From Comamonadaceae bacterium CG12_big_fil_rev_8_21_14_0_65_59_15 (GTDB lineage Bacteria; Pseudomonadota; Gammaproteobacteria; Burkholderiales; Burkholderiaceae_C), in assembly GCA_002786915.1 (NCBI GenBank), contig PCUV01000116.1, positions 1 through 64,000 of the forward strand: 64,000 bases of DNA, read 5' to 3'. The notes beneath the pieces were generated by a model. It did not search any database. It was not told the DNA's origin and worked only from the letters and a program-made list of their open reading frames with translations. Every line of letters starts with the position of its first letter. The stretch's first letter is position 1. The position numbers were made by a program, and so were the translations under genes. Positions 9,723 to 17,763 of this stretch are shown here, in pieces.

Positions 9723-10334
9723 ATGGCTACGCAGGCATCTGCCGTCTGGCGCTGGCAGCGCCTGGCGATCAAGCCCTTGTGGTTTGTGACGTTGCTCCTT
9801 CCGCTGGCATGGCTGGTGTATGCCGCCTTCAATGATCTCTTGGGCGCCAACCCGGCACAAGCGCTGGTGCGCGCCAGTGGCGACTGGACACTGCGCCTGT
9901 TGTGCTTGGTGCTGGCGTTGACGCCGCTGCGCATCACTGCGGCCTGGCCGGAACTGGCGCGATTGCGCCGCATGGTGGGCCTGTTTGTTTTTTTCTACGC
10001 GACGCTGCACGCGCTGTGCTACGGCTGGTTCGACATGGGGCTGGAGCCCACCGACATGGCCAAGGACATCGGCAAGCGTCCGTTCATTCTGGTCGGGTTT
10101 TCTGCCTGGCTGCTGCTACTGGCGCTGGCGTTGACCTCATGGGACCGCGCGGTGCGCTGGCTGGGTGGGCACAACTGGAGGCGGCTGCATCGCAGCGTTT
10201 ATGCGGTCGCGGGTTTGGCCGTGTTACATTTTTTCTGGATGCGGGCGGCCAAGAACGATCTGGCGGAGGTGGCGCTGTACGCCGTCATTTTGGCCTTGCT
10301 GCTGGGCTGGCGCGTGTGGCGCGTGCTGCGCTGA
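9723..10334 (+). CDS. msrQ: MsrP heme-binding membrane subunit MsrQ (YedZ)
   Basis: 203 residues with about six hydrophobic segments, of the ferric-reductase-like transmembrane family. It passes quinone-pool or flavin-derived electrons to MsrP. Histidine heme-ligand candidates lie in YATLHALCYGW, NWRRLHRSVY and LAVLHFFWM. Positioned 12 nt after msrP and completing the pair. Downstream, 10335-10525 contains no gene I can support. Confidence 0.94.
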   Translation: MATQASAVWRWQRLAIKPLWFVTLLLPLAWLVYAAFNDLLGANPAQALVRASGDWTLRLLCLVLALTPLRITAAWPELARLRRMVGLFVFFYATLHALCYGWFDMGLEPTDMAKDIGKRPFILVGFSAWLLLLALALTSWDRAVRWLGGHNWRRLHRSVYAVAGLAVLHFFWMRAAKNDLAEVALYAVILALLLGWRVWRVLR

Positions 10335-10525
10335 CATCAAGGTTTTCAAGCCCGCCCCACGTTTTCCTGATCAGGCGCGCAACCGCATCGACCATGCGTT
10401 GGCGTAAGGGGCATGAAAAATCTGCTTCCGCAACATTTTCCCAAACCCAAGTGAAACCAGCCCAGCCTACCTTTTTTAAATCACCGCAAGCACCCAGGTC
10501 TCTTTTGCGCAAGCTTGAGCGTTCT

Positions 10526-11734
10526 TCAATCCACCAATGGGTTGGTTGTTTTCAGGGCCCCTAATCGTTTGAGTAGCCAATCTGGGAATGATTGCCATGG
10601 TATTGCCATATGACCATTTGGCAACGCCCGCTCGGTTTTCGTTCTGCAAACAATCATCCCTTGCCGGTGCGCCTCGTCACCAGCCGCCGCAATAAACCGA
10701 TTCATCGGTTCAACATGGCCTGCGCCGGGGGTCGCGGTCAACTTGATTTCCACCAGTTGCAGTTTGCCATCAATCACGATGAGCAAATCCACTTCGAGCC
10801 CATCGTGGGAGCGCCAGAAATACAGGTCAGGTTTGCGCCCCAGCGACATGAAGGCCTTCACCGCTTCAGTGACGACCCAGCCTTCCAGAAGCGGACCACC
10901 CATCGGGCCAGCGAGTGCCGAAGCGCAATCCGGCTGACGCGTCAGCAAGCTGACCAGCGCCGCATCGTAGAAATAGAACTTTGGCGTTTTCACCACCCGT
11001 TTGCCATAGTTGCGAAACCAGGGCGGCAGGAAATAGGCAATATAAGACGCCTCCAGCACGCCCCCCCAGGACTTCACCGTTGGCTGCGTGATGCCCAGCT
11101 CACGCGACAGGTCAGCAGGATGAAATTCCTGACTATGGCGAGCCGCCGCCAGGTTGAGGAATTGATTGAATACCCTCAGGTCCGGGATATTGCGAATTTG
11201 CCGCACGTCACGCTCGATGTAGGTGGAAACATAGCTTCGCAGCCAGATGTCGCGCCGCTCCGGATGCATGGCCGGAATGGGGTAAGCGCCATTCCACAAC
11301 ACATCTTCCAGATCAGATCGGACAAACTCTGCTTGCGAGAAGGGTGGCAATTCGAGAATCGCAATCCGCCCAGCGAGTGATTCGCTGACATCACGCATCA
11401 GCCCAAACTGTTGTGATCCGGTCAGCAGCCAGCGGCCGCATCGGCCAGGCTCATGGTCGATACGCATCTTCAGATGTGACGGCAGCGCGGGCACATACTG
11501 GATCTCATCAAGAATCACTGGGCGATCGGTGAATCGGCCTAAAAATCCGGCGGGATCAACCGTGGCGAAATCTCGTTCGAGAGGATCGTCAAAGCTGATG
11601 TAGTCAACCTGGTCGCCGGCCTCATGTCGTAGAAAGGTCGTTTTGCCGGACTGCCGAGGTCCCGTCACCAGGATGGCCGCAAATCCGGCAAGGGCGCGAC
11701 GTAACGTAGGTGCGAGTTGGCGTTGTTGGTACAT
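10526..11734 (-). CDS. AAA+/DUF4143 ATPase
   Basis: 402 residues with an N-terminal P-loop ATPase domain: Walker A GPRQSGKTT, Walker B RPVILDEIQ and sensor LLTGSQQF. A C-terminal DUF4143 domain follows, with a helix-turn-helix-like segment around SRELGITQPTVKSW and a restriction-endonuclease-like end (HDGLEVDLLI then KLQLVEIKLT). The exact function of this family is not established; it is often found in accessory regions. ATG 11734 sits directly behind a consensus promoter, so the mRNA may lack a leader. No functional partner is adjacent, and a transposase remnant lies just upstream. Confidence 0.85.
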   Translation of the reverse strand: MYQQRQLAPTLRRALAGFAAILVTGPRQSGKTTFLRHEAGDQVDYISFDDPLERDFATVDPAGFLGRFTDRPVILDEIQYVPALPSHLKMRIDHEPGRCGRWLLTGSQQFGLMRDVSESLAGRIAILELPPFSQAEFVRSDLEDVLWNGAYPIPAMHPERRDIWLRSYVSTYIERDVRQIRNIPDLRVFNQFLNLAAARHSQEFHPADLSRELGITQPTVKSWGGVLEASYIAYFLPPWFRNYGKRVVKTPKFYFYDAALVSLLTRQPDCASALAGPMGGPLLEGWVVTEAVKAFMSLGRKPDLYFWRSHDGLEVDLLIVIDGKLQLVEIKLTATPGAGHVEPMNRFIAAAGDEAHRQGMIVCRTKTERALPNGHMAIPWQSFPDWLLKRLGALKTTNPLVD

Positions 11735-11740
11735 TTGACA

Positions 11741-11769
11741 ATAGTAAAAACGAATTTTAGTTTTGTCAA
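11741..11769 (-). promoter_or_regulatory. Sigma-70 promoter with inverted repeat, predicted leaderless start
   Basis: On the minus strand there is a perfect -35 TTGACA (11769-11764), a 17-nt spacer and a -10 TACTAT (11746-11741). Only six bases (TGTCAA) separate the -10 from the ATG at 11734, so the expected transcription start is the A of ATG. The seven-base arms TTGACAA and TTGTCAA (11735-11741 and 11763-11769) form an inverted repeat over the promoter, a possible operator. Confidence 0.7.
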
Positions 11770-11811
11770 TTCGATGGATGGCGTCCAGCTATTTCATGGC
11801 GTCTGCGTCAA

Positions 11812-12248
11812 TGGGGTCAGGTCTTGTATTAATACATTTTCGACACTACCATCGCCCCATGTCGCGACCCCTACGCATTGAAGTCCCTGGCGGCTTGTTC
11901 CACGTTACCTCGCGCGGTGACCGGAGCGAGGCCATCTAACTTGACGATGCAGACCGCCAGCAGTGGCTCGCTCTGCTGGGTGATGTCTGTCGGCGCTTCA
12001 ACTGGGTGTGCCACGCCTACTGCCTGATGGACAACCACTTTCACATCGTTGTGGAGACCGTCGAAGGCAACTTGAGAAGTAACAGGGTCAGGTCTTACCT
12101 TGCAACATTTGCTCCGGCAGCATCGTTACGCGCCGATCAGTCGGTTAGCGCGGGCGGCGTAAATTTCAGGGTCCGGTTAAAGGGATTAAGCTATGAATAG
12201 AAGAGCGACTTACGCTTTTCGGACGTCTCAATACAAGACCTGACCCCA
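11812..12248. mobile_element. RAYT-REP element with 19-bp terminal inverted repeats
   Basis: Perfect inverted ends: TGGGGTCAGGTCTTGTATT at 11812-11830 and its complement at 12230-12248. Inside is a decayed REP-associated tyrosine transposase and, at 12085-12100, a further copy of the end sequence (AGGGTCAGGTCTTACC). The ends share GGGGTCAG/CTGACCCC with the family A repeats spread across this window, so the element plausibly represents the source family. A further TCTGACCCCA lies just outside at 12254. Confidence 0.8.
11859..12087 (+). pseudogene. REP-associated tyrosine transposase (RAYT, Y1/IS200-like) remnant
   Basis: Starting at ATG 11859 the frame reads MSRPLRIEVPGGLFHVTSRG and hits a stop (TAA, 11937-11939) after 26 codons. 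The same frame continues to HAYCLMDNHFHIVVET. HFH is the HUH-type metal-binding motif of Y1 transposases. After VEGNLRS the sequence runs into another copy of the repeat end, so the catalytic tyrosine region is missing. The gene is therefore inactive by both a nonsense codon and a 3' deletion. This family of transposases is associated with REP palindrome dispersal. Confidence 0.85.
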
Positions 12249-12326
12249 TGTTTTCTGACCCCATGTTTTTCCCTCTTTATCCCCTCTTTATCCCCTTAGG
12301 TGAAGTATGCGACGAATGAAAGCCCC

Positions 12327-13940
12327 TTATAGTTTTTCCAATTTCTCACAACCTCGTTTTACCAGATCGCAACTTACCAAGTAATCGGCTCTTGCCCGAT
12401 CCAAAAACCCCATGGCTTCATATGCTTGTGCACGACCATAAATATGTCTCGGATTGACACCGTTGCCACTATCATAATTAATCTGAATAGCACGACTAAA
12501 TGATGAGGCAGCGTTCTTCCAGTCTTGCTGTTTAAAGTAAGCGACACCCAAGTTCCCATGCACATTTGCAATATTATCAGTAATTTTAATTGCCATCTTG
12601 AAGTCCTCAATGGCTTTATCATTACTGTCAATTTTCAGCAATTCTGTGCCACGGTTGTAATAAATTCTATTAGCCCCGGGTAGCGTCGTCCTTCCAGCCA
12701 AGAGTCGCGCTGCATCATCCCAAAGCAAGACCGGATGTGACAGAGTTACCAATCGATCCATGGAAATAGGCACCAAAGCGATTGCAATAAGCGACAAAAT
12801 TAGCGAGGCTGTATTTTTTTCAACACGCAAAAAAATAACAGGGATTAAACAAAACAGACCGGGTGCCCATAAGTAACTGCGGTAAAGTACAAAAACCTCC
12901 TGAATCCGAACAGACGATAATTCTGTCATGAACATTAACCAGGGGTACAACATGGCAAAACCTATCAAGGCGGCGATACTTCGACGCAGTAAAAGCCATA
13001 AGGCAATACAGCCCCAGGCGACAAACAAGACACTAGCAAACAGGTAGGGTGACAATAAACTTGACGCAAAGGGCTCACGCATATCAATGGACATCCATAG
13101 CGGATGGGGTGCTATCCATAAAAAAAGATACTTGAAATAGAGCCAAGTCTGAGTCAAAACACTCAATGGATAGGCAATGTTGTGATCTGACAGCATGTCA
13201 TCAGCATAAATTTCATAGGCTGAACCAAGAACATTCCGCTTGATCAGGATAACCACCACTGCTATGAAAGCCAATGCCAAAAAAAGTTTCCAACGCTGTT
13301 TTAACTGGTTTGGCCAGTCTTCATGCAAAAGAATTGTCAAAGTCACCAAAACTGCTGGCAACATAATGGCATGTTCTTTTGAAAAAACCGCAAAATAATA
13401 AAATGGTAATGCAAGCCATATTAAAAATAATTTACCTTGAATGCTACCCTTTGCATAACTAAGCATAGCCAACAGACTAAATAAAGTAGCCATCACCGTG
13501 GTGCGCTGTACCAAGTATCCTACAGCATAGGTTGACACAGGATGAAGACCAAATAGCAAGGCTGCAAAAAAAGCTGCCAGTTGTGGGTTAATATTTTTGC
13601 TATGATCTGTTTTTTTAAGTATTTCTGCAAATATGCATAAAGCAAACAAATACAACGTGACTACGCTTGTCAGATGTAGTATCAAATTAGTGATTCTGAA
13701 ATTGACCATTGCCAATCCAAAAAATTCTTTTGTCCACGCCAGTGTGGCATACGGAAGAGAACGCAATTCCAATACACTGAAATGATAATTTGACACTGGT
13801 TGATGGCCATTATTATCTACCATAAAAAATGGTAAATCATCAAAAATAATTGCATTATCCAAGAAGTGTCCATAAATATAACTTATTATTCCTGTCAAGG
13901 GAATCAATATGAGTACAGTTGTATGACTACGTTTGAACAA
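12327..13940 (-). CDS. TMTC-like multi-pass membrane protein with C-terminal TPRs
   Basis: About 537 residues. Roughly ten hydrophobic segments fill the first 400 residues; the first loop has NAIIFDDLPFF (DD pair, as in GT-C glycosyltransferases), and GLHPVSTYAVGYLVQRTTVM resembles the TMTC/DUF1736 signature. The last 120 residues form TPRs (IYYNRGTELLKI, then VHGNLGVAYFKQQDW). TMTC proteins are O-mannosyltransferases in eukaryotes; position beside pilA suggests pilin or envelope glycosylation, an inference only. There is no good ATG; a TTG at 13940 behind GGAG is preferred over TTG 13952. Base composition is clearly more A+T-rich than neighbours, suggesting transfer. Confidence 0.75.
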   Translation of the reverse strand: MFKRSHTTVLILIPLTGIISYIYGHFLDNAIIFDDLPFFMVDNNGHQPVSNYHFSVLELRSLPYATLAWTKEFFGLAMVNFRITNLILHLTSVVTLYLFALCIFAEILKKTDHSKNINPQLAAFFAALLFGLHPVSTYAVGYLVQRTTVMATLFSLLAMLSYAKGSIQGKLFLIWLALPFYYFAVFSKEHAIMLPAVLVTLTILLHEDWPNQLKQRWKLFLALAFIAVVVILIKRNVLGSAYEIYADDMLSDHNIAYPLSVLTQTWLYFKYLFLWIAPHPLWMSIDMREPFASSLLSPYLFASVLFVAWGCIALWLLLRRSIAALIGFAMLYPWLMFMTELSSVRIQEVFVLYRSYLWAPGLFCLIPVIFLRVEKNTASLILSLIAIALVPISMDRLVTLSHPVLLWDDAARLLAGRTTLPGANRIYYNRGTELLKIDSNDKAIEDFKMAIKITDNIANVHGNLGVAYFKQQDWKNAASSFSRAIQINYDSGNGVNPRHIYGRAQAYEAMGFLDRARADYLVSCDLVKRGCEKLEKL

Positions 13941-13977
13941 GATAGTCTCCAAAATAAATCAACTTTATTTTCCACAT

Positions 13978-14004
13978 AAAAAAAGCCCCTCGTTGAGGGG
14001 CTTT
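13978..14004 (-). terminator. Intrinsic terminator of pilA
   Basis: A 10-bp stem (AAAGCCCCTC at 13982-13991 with its complement at 13995-14004, 3-nt loop) is followed on the minus strand by a T run. It sits 21 nt past the pilA stop and separates it from the TMTC-like gene. Confidence 0.92.
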
Positions 14005-14025
14005 CGTGTTTCAAATTGATACTGA

Positions 14026-14439
14026 TTATTTACACAAATTTGCAGCAAGGCATGAACCAGAAGCAGTCCATGAAACACCGGTTGTGGCTGAGTAGGAAGG
14101 CGTAAGGATGTAGTCTTTGCTATCAACTTGCGCATTGCCAGTTGCGGTAATCACGCTATTTGCAGTTGCCACACTGGCCACGTACTTGCCACTCGCTGCA
14201 GTGTCAGCAGGAACCCCACCAGACCCTGTTGTGCAAGCGGCCAAAGTGCCAGCGTTCTCTTGTAAACACAGCTCAACCGCTGTCTTGACAGCCTGTGTTG
14301 CCATCACCACTTCACTGAATTTGGCTTTCTTGGTGTAAGTCTGGTATGCCGGCAGAGCCACGGCGGCCAGGATGCCGATAATGGCAACCACAATCATCAA
14401 TTCGATCAGGGTAAAACCCTTTTGACTGGAACGTTGCAT
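14026..14439 (-). CDS. pilA: Type IV major pilin
   Basis: 137 residues. A short leader MQRSSQKG is followed by the prepilin peptidase site [19 protein letters not shown], with Glu5 of the mature pilin and the N-methylated Phe1. The globular part has four cysteines, with C-terminal disulfide-loop candidates in [10 protein letters not shown]. Serine/threonine/alanine-rich stretches offer O-glycosylation sites. It is monocistronic: a sigma-54 promoter lies upstream and a strong terminator follows. The adjacent membrane protein gene downstream may modify this pilin. Confidence 0.96.
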   Translation of the reverse strand: MQRSSQKGFTLIELMIVVAIIGILAAVALPAYQTYTKKAKFSEVVMATQAVKTAVELCLQENAGTLAACTTGSGGVPADTAASGKYVASVATANSVITATGNAQVDSKDYILTPSYSATTGVSWTASGSCLAANLCK

Positions 14440-14485
14440 AAAAAACTCCTGAAGTTAAGAAAAAAAACGAAACGCAGTACCTAAA

Positions 14486-14501
14486 AGCAGAATTTGTGCC
14501 A
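14486..14501 (-). promoter_or_regulatory. Sigma-54 promoter of pilA
   Basis: On the minus strand TGGCACAAATTCTGCT matches the sigma-54 -24/-12 consensus, with exactly 10 nt between the invariant GG and GC. It is about 47 bp upstream of the pilA ATG. PilSR/RpoN control of pilA is well known in other proteobacteria. The rest of 14502-14723 holds no gene I can support. Confidence 0.85.
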
Positions 14502-14723
14502 TGTCTAAAAACACCGTTTTAGACGGTTAATCAACTTAAAAACGTCAGTTCTTCCCCCTTCTTGGCGGATTTGATCGCGCAAAAGTGTCATGCGCGCGTC
14601 AGCAATTGACAAATTTGTCACGGATGGCGGCGTGATTGGGGTCTTCAGCGGTACTGCGGCATATCGGCGGTGGTGAGCGTCTGTACCCGTTGCGCCTGCA
14701 AGCGCCAGCGACCCAAACAATGC

Positions 14724-14990
14724 TCAACTTTGTTGCAGTCGCAGCAGCAAAGTCAACGGGTGCACTGGTGAAACCTGAAAGCCATAGTGTTCATAAAAAG
14801 CTTTGGCCTGGTCAAGCAATACGCTGCGGGCTTTGTCGCAATCAGCGTCCAGCATGAAGTCAGACCGGTTTTTTCCGAGCACCTTGGCGGCGTGGTCAAT
14901 CAGATCACGCTGCACGGGTCTGGCGCGCAGATTGATGGCGGCGTCACGCATGAGTTTGTCCTTGAAAATTGAGGAAACAGGCGTGGTCAT
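14724..14990 (-). pseudogene. Collapsed TacA (DUF1778) antitoxin-TacT (GNAT) toxin remnant
   Basis: 88-residue frame. The first ~55 residues are a DUF1778 antitoxin (MRDAAINLRARPVQRDLIDH, then GKNRSDFMLDADCDKARSVL). Right after LLDQ the sequence becomes AKAFYEHYGFQVSPVHPLTL, the C-terminal end of a GNAT-type TacT toxin. The antitoxin C-terminus and most of the acetyltransferase are absent, so an in-frame deletion has fused the two genes. A toxin activity is not possible without the acetyl-CoA site. The ribbon-helix-helix DNA-binding part may still be made. ATG 14990 is preferred to a GTG at 15020. Confidence 0.8.
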
Positions 14991-15074
14991 GGTGGTTGAC
15001 TGTGTAGCTGTTGTCAACACGCGTCGCTGACATGCGCAGGTGAGCGCAGTTCAATCAAACGAGACGACTTCCCT

Positions 15075-16313
15075 CTATGCTGTGGGCCGCTGGGGCGTGC
15101 TTTGGTAAACCACTTGGCTCTGCCGCAGCGCGTTGACCTCTTCCACGCCCAGCCCCAACCCGTGCAGCAACTCATCCGTGTGCTCACCCAGTCTGGGTGG
15201 GTTCAGCCGTACGCCCAGGCGCTGGCCGCCCAGCGTAAAGGGGAACAGCGTGGCCTTGGTGGTTTGCCCCGCGCGCTCACCGTCGGGTAGCGTTATGTCG
15301 GCCAGACCGCCGGTGGCCAGCAGGTGTTCGTCGTCAAACAGTTCTTCGGGTTTGCGGATCGGTGCATACGGCAGCTTGTTGGCTTGCATCAGCGCGGTCA
15401 ACTTCGCGGCGCTGTAGTGCGCCAAGCGCTCGCGCAGAATCGGCATCAGCGTGGGGCGTTCGCGCACGCGGTCGTTGTTGCTGGCGTAGCGCGCTTGCGA
15501 CTTCAAATCAGCAAATCCGAACACGTCGCAAAAGGTGGCCCACTGCGCGTCGCTCACCGCCGAGATAAAAATCTGCTCGCCGTCTTTCACGGTGAACACG
15601 TCATAGACCGCCCACGGTGAGATGCGCGCAGGCATGGGCGCAGCGGGCTGACCGGTGATGGCGTACTGCAGCATGTGTTGGCCCACCAGAAACACGTTGT
15701 TCTCAAACAGCGCGCTTTGCACTTCTTGCCCACGCCCGGTGATGCCGCGCTGAATCAACGCGCCTAAAGCCCCAATGGCACCAAACATGCCGCCCATGAT
15801 GTCGTTGACGCTGGTGCCCGCACGCAGCGGGTCGCCGGGGCGGCCGGTCATGTAGGCCAGGCCACCCATCATCTGCACCACCTCGTCCAGCGCGGTGCGG
15901 TGCTCATACGGCCCGGGCAGAAAACCTTTGTGGCTGACGTAAATAAGGCGTCGGTTTTGTGCTGACAGGTTGGCGTAGTCCAGCCCATACTTGGCCATGG
16001 TGTCGGGCTTGAAGTTTTCCAGCACCACGTCGGCACTCAGCGCAAGCTTGCGCGCAACCTCTGCGCCCTGTGGCTTGTGCAAATCAATGGCAATGCTTTT
16101 CTTGTTGCGATTGAACATGGGGAAAAAGCCCGCGCCCGCGCCCAGCAGATGGCGCGTGCGGTCGCCCTCGATCGGCTCCACCTTGATCACCTCGGCGCCC
16201 ATGTCGGCCAGCACCATGCCGCAGGTGGGGCCCATCACCATGTGGGTAAATTCAACCACGCGCAGGCCGGTCAATGGCAGCGCAGGTGCGAAAGGTTCAG
16301 TAGATGAATCCAT
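15075..16313 (-). CDS. CaiB/BaiF family (class III) CoA-transferase
   Basis: 412 residues. N-terminal LTGLRVVEFTHMVMGPTCGM, ADMGAEVIKVEP and RNKKSIAIDL are hallmarks of class III CoA-transferases. LENFKPDTMAKYGLDYANLS includes the position of the usual catalytic aspartate region. It moves CoA between carboxylic acids; substrate not predictable. Start ATG 16313 is preferred over an upstream TTG at 16337. An MFS transporter gene ends 21 nt upstream on the same strand, suggesting uptake and activation of one organic acid. Confidence 0.88.
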   Translation of the reverse strand: MDSSTEPFAPALPLTGLRVVEFTHMVMGPTCGMVLADMGAEVIKVEPIEGDRTRHLLGAGAGFFPMFNRNKKSIAIDLHKPQGAEVARKLALSADVVLENFKPDTMAKYGLDYANLSAQNRRLIYVSHKGFLPGPYEHRTALDEVVQMMGGLAYMTGRPGDPLRAGTSVNDIMGGMFGAIGALGALIQRGITGRGQEVQSALFENNVFLVGQHMLQYAITGQPAAPMPARISPWAVYDVFTVKDGEQIFISAVSDAQWATFCDVFGFADLKSQARYASNNDRVRERPTLMPILRERLAHYSAAKLTALMQANKLPYAPIRKPEELFDDEHLLATGGLADITLPDGERAGQTTKATLFPFTLGGQRLGVRLNPPRLGEHTDELLHGLGLGVEEVNALRQSQVVYQSTPQRPTA

Positions 16314-16333
16314 GGCGAAAAAAAGAGGATGGT

Positions 16334-17563
16334 TCAATGCCCACCAGAGTGGGTGCGAGGCTCCAATTTAACCGGAATCAGAAACCAGACATAGGCCACG
16401 GCCTGCACCGCCAGCAGCAACGCAAAGGTCAGCTTGAACGCATCGGAGCGCGCCAGACCCATGCCGACACCCAAGTCAACTGCCGCGCCAATGCCCCATT
16501 GCAGCCCAAATGCACCCAAAAATACCAGCAAATTCAGCGCCGTGTTCACCCGCCCGGAAAGCGCCACCGGAAACGCCGCACTGATCTGTGAATACGCAAT
16601 GTTGCTCAGGCTGAACGAGACGCCCAGCAGCGGCCACAGCCACATCGGGGCCGCAAGGTTGACGATGATGGCCAGCTCGGCTACCAGTGCCAAGGCCATG
16701 CCCGCGCTGAGTAACAGCATCGGCGAGATGCCACGCCGGGCCAGCCAGAGCGAACAGGTCGCCACAAACAAAAAGCCTGCCAGCATCGCCACTGCCAGCC
16801 CGAACAATACATTGGCGGCGTCGCTTCGGTCCAGCCCGTTCACCTGCATCAACCACGGCACCGCCCACAAGCCTTGAATGGCCATGAAACCGCCCACGGC
16901 CAGACAGCCTTGTGGCGCAAAACGCCAGAAGCGCCGGTCGGCAAAGATGTGCCGCAGTGCGGCCATTTGTTGCGTGATCGACTCGCGCTGCGTGCCAACT
17001 GCTTTGTCAGGCACTGTCATCAGGTAGGCCGCTGTGGCCACCAGCAGAGCTGCACTCAAAAAGAACAAGCCGCGCCAGCCCAACAGGGGCAGCGCCGCTT
17101 CCACCGGCACGCTGGCCGACAGCGCCCCCAAGCCTCCGGCGACCATGATGGTGGCGGTGAGTGACGGCAGTTGCTCGGCCGGGAACCATTGGGTAAACGC
17201 CTTGAAGCTCGCCATCAAACAGGCCGACACGCCCAGCCCGATCAGTGCGCGCGCCAGCGCCAGCGTGGTGGTGGATTCGCCCACGCCAAACAGCGCACAA
17301 CCGGCAGCGGCCACCAGCAGCAGCGCGGCTTCAACCCGGCGCGGGCCAAAGCGGTCCAGCAGCAGACCCAGCGGCAACTGAAACAGGCCAAACGCCAAAA
17401 AATAGCTGGAGGTCAGCAGCCCCAGGCCGGCTGCGGTCATGTTCAGATCGCGCATCAGTTCGGGCGCAATCACCGCGTTGACGCTGCGCAGCGCGTACGA
17501 CAAAAAATAGCCCAGTGCGTAGGCTGGAACCAGGCGAAACCATAAAGAGGCGGGCGTATTCAT
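16334..17563 (-). CDS. MFS transporter
   Basis: About 409 residues with 12 predicted membrane segments. The inter-segment loop LGLLLDRFGPRRVEAALLL corresponds to the MFS motif between helices 2 and 3. Start ATG 17563 (MNTPASLWFRLVPAY) fits; an upstream frame extension lacks support. Substrate unknown; co-directional with the CaiB-type CoA-transferase 21 nt downstream. A truncated, diverged copy of this gene's 5' part lies at 23762-23971. Confidence 0.88.
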   Translation of the reverse strand: MNTPASLWFRLVPAYALGYFLSYALRSVNAVIAPELMRDLNMTAAGLGLLTSSYFLAFGLFQLPLGLLLDRFGPRRVEAALLLVAAAGCALFGVGESTTTLALARALIGLGVSACLMASFKAFTQWFPAEQLPSLTATIMVAGGLGALSASVPVEAALPLLGWRGLFFLSAALLVATAAYLMTVPDKAVGTQRESITQQMAALRHIFADRRFWRFAPQGCLAVGGFMAIQGLWAVPWLMQVNGLDRSDAANVLFGLAVAMLAGFLFVATCSLWLARRGISPMLLLSAGMALALVAELAIIVNLAAPMWLWPLLGVSFSLSNIAYSQISAAFPVALSGRVNTALNLLVFLGAFGLQWGIGAAVDLGVGMGLARSDAFKLTFALLLAVQAVAYVWFLIPVKLEPRTHSGGH

Positions 17564-17725
17564 GACCGCCATTGTCGACTGTCCGGCGTAAAACCCTAAG
17601 CCGGATTTGGCGCAGGGTTGCGGCATTGCCCAACCAATGCCGGACAGCAGTTTGCCAGCGTTGCGTCAGCTACCGCGCCTGTGATACCATCGGCGACTTG
17701 CAAGAGCTCCATAGAATTTAAACAG

Positions 17726-17751
17726 TTGGGGTCAGCGCACATCTGACCCAA
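17726..17751. repeat. Short family A palindrome (copy A3)
   Basis: TTGGGGTCAG (17726-17735) and CTGACCCAA (17743-17751) flank a 7-nt centre. It lies 12 nt before the ATG of the GGDEF-hemerythrin gene, so it is probably in that gene's leader. Confidence 0.75.
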
Positions 17752-17763
17752 AAGGCTACAGAT

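Noticed and set aside
14505..14720. 71-codon minus-strand frame upstream of pilA
   Set aside because: No recognisable motifs, and it overlaps the near-promoter region of pilA. It reads as a chance frame.
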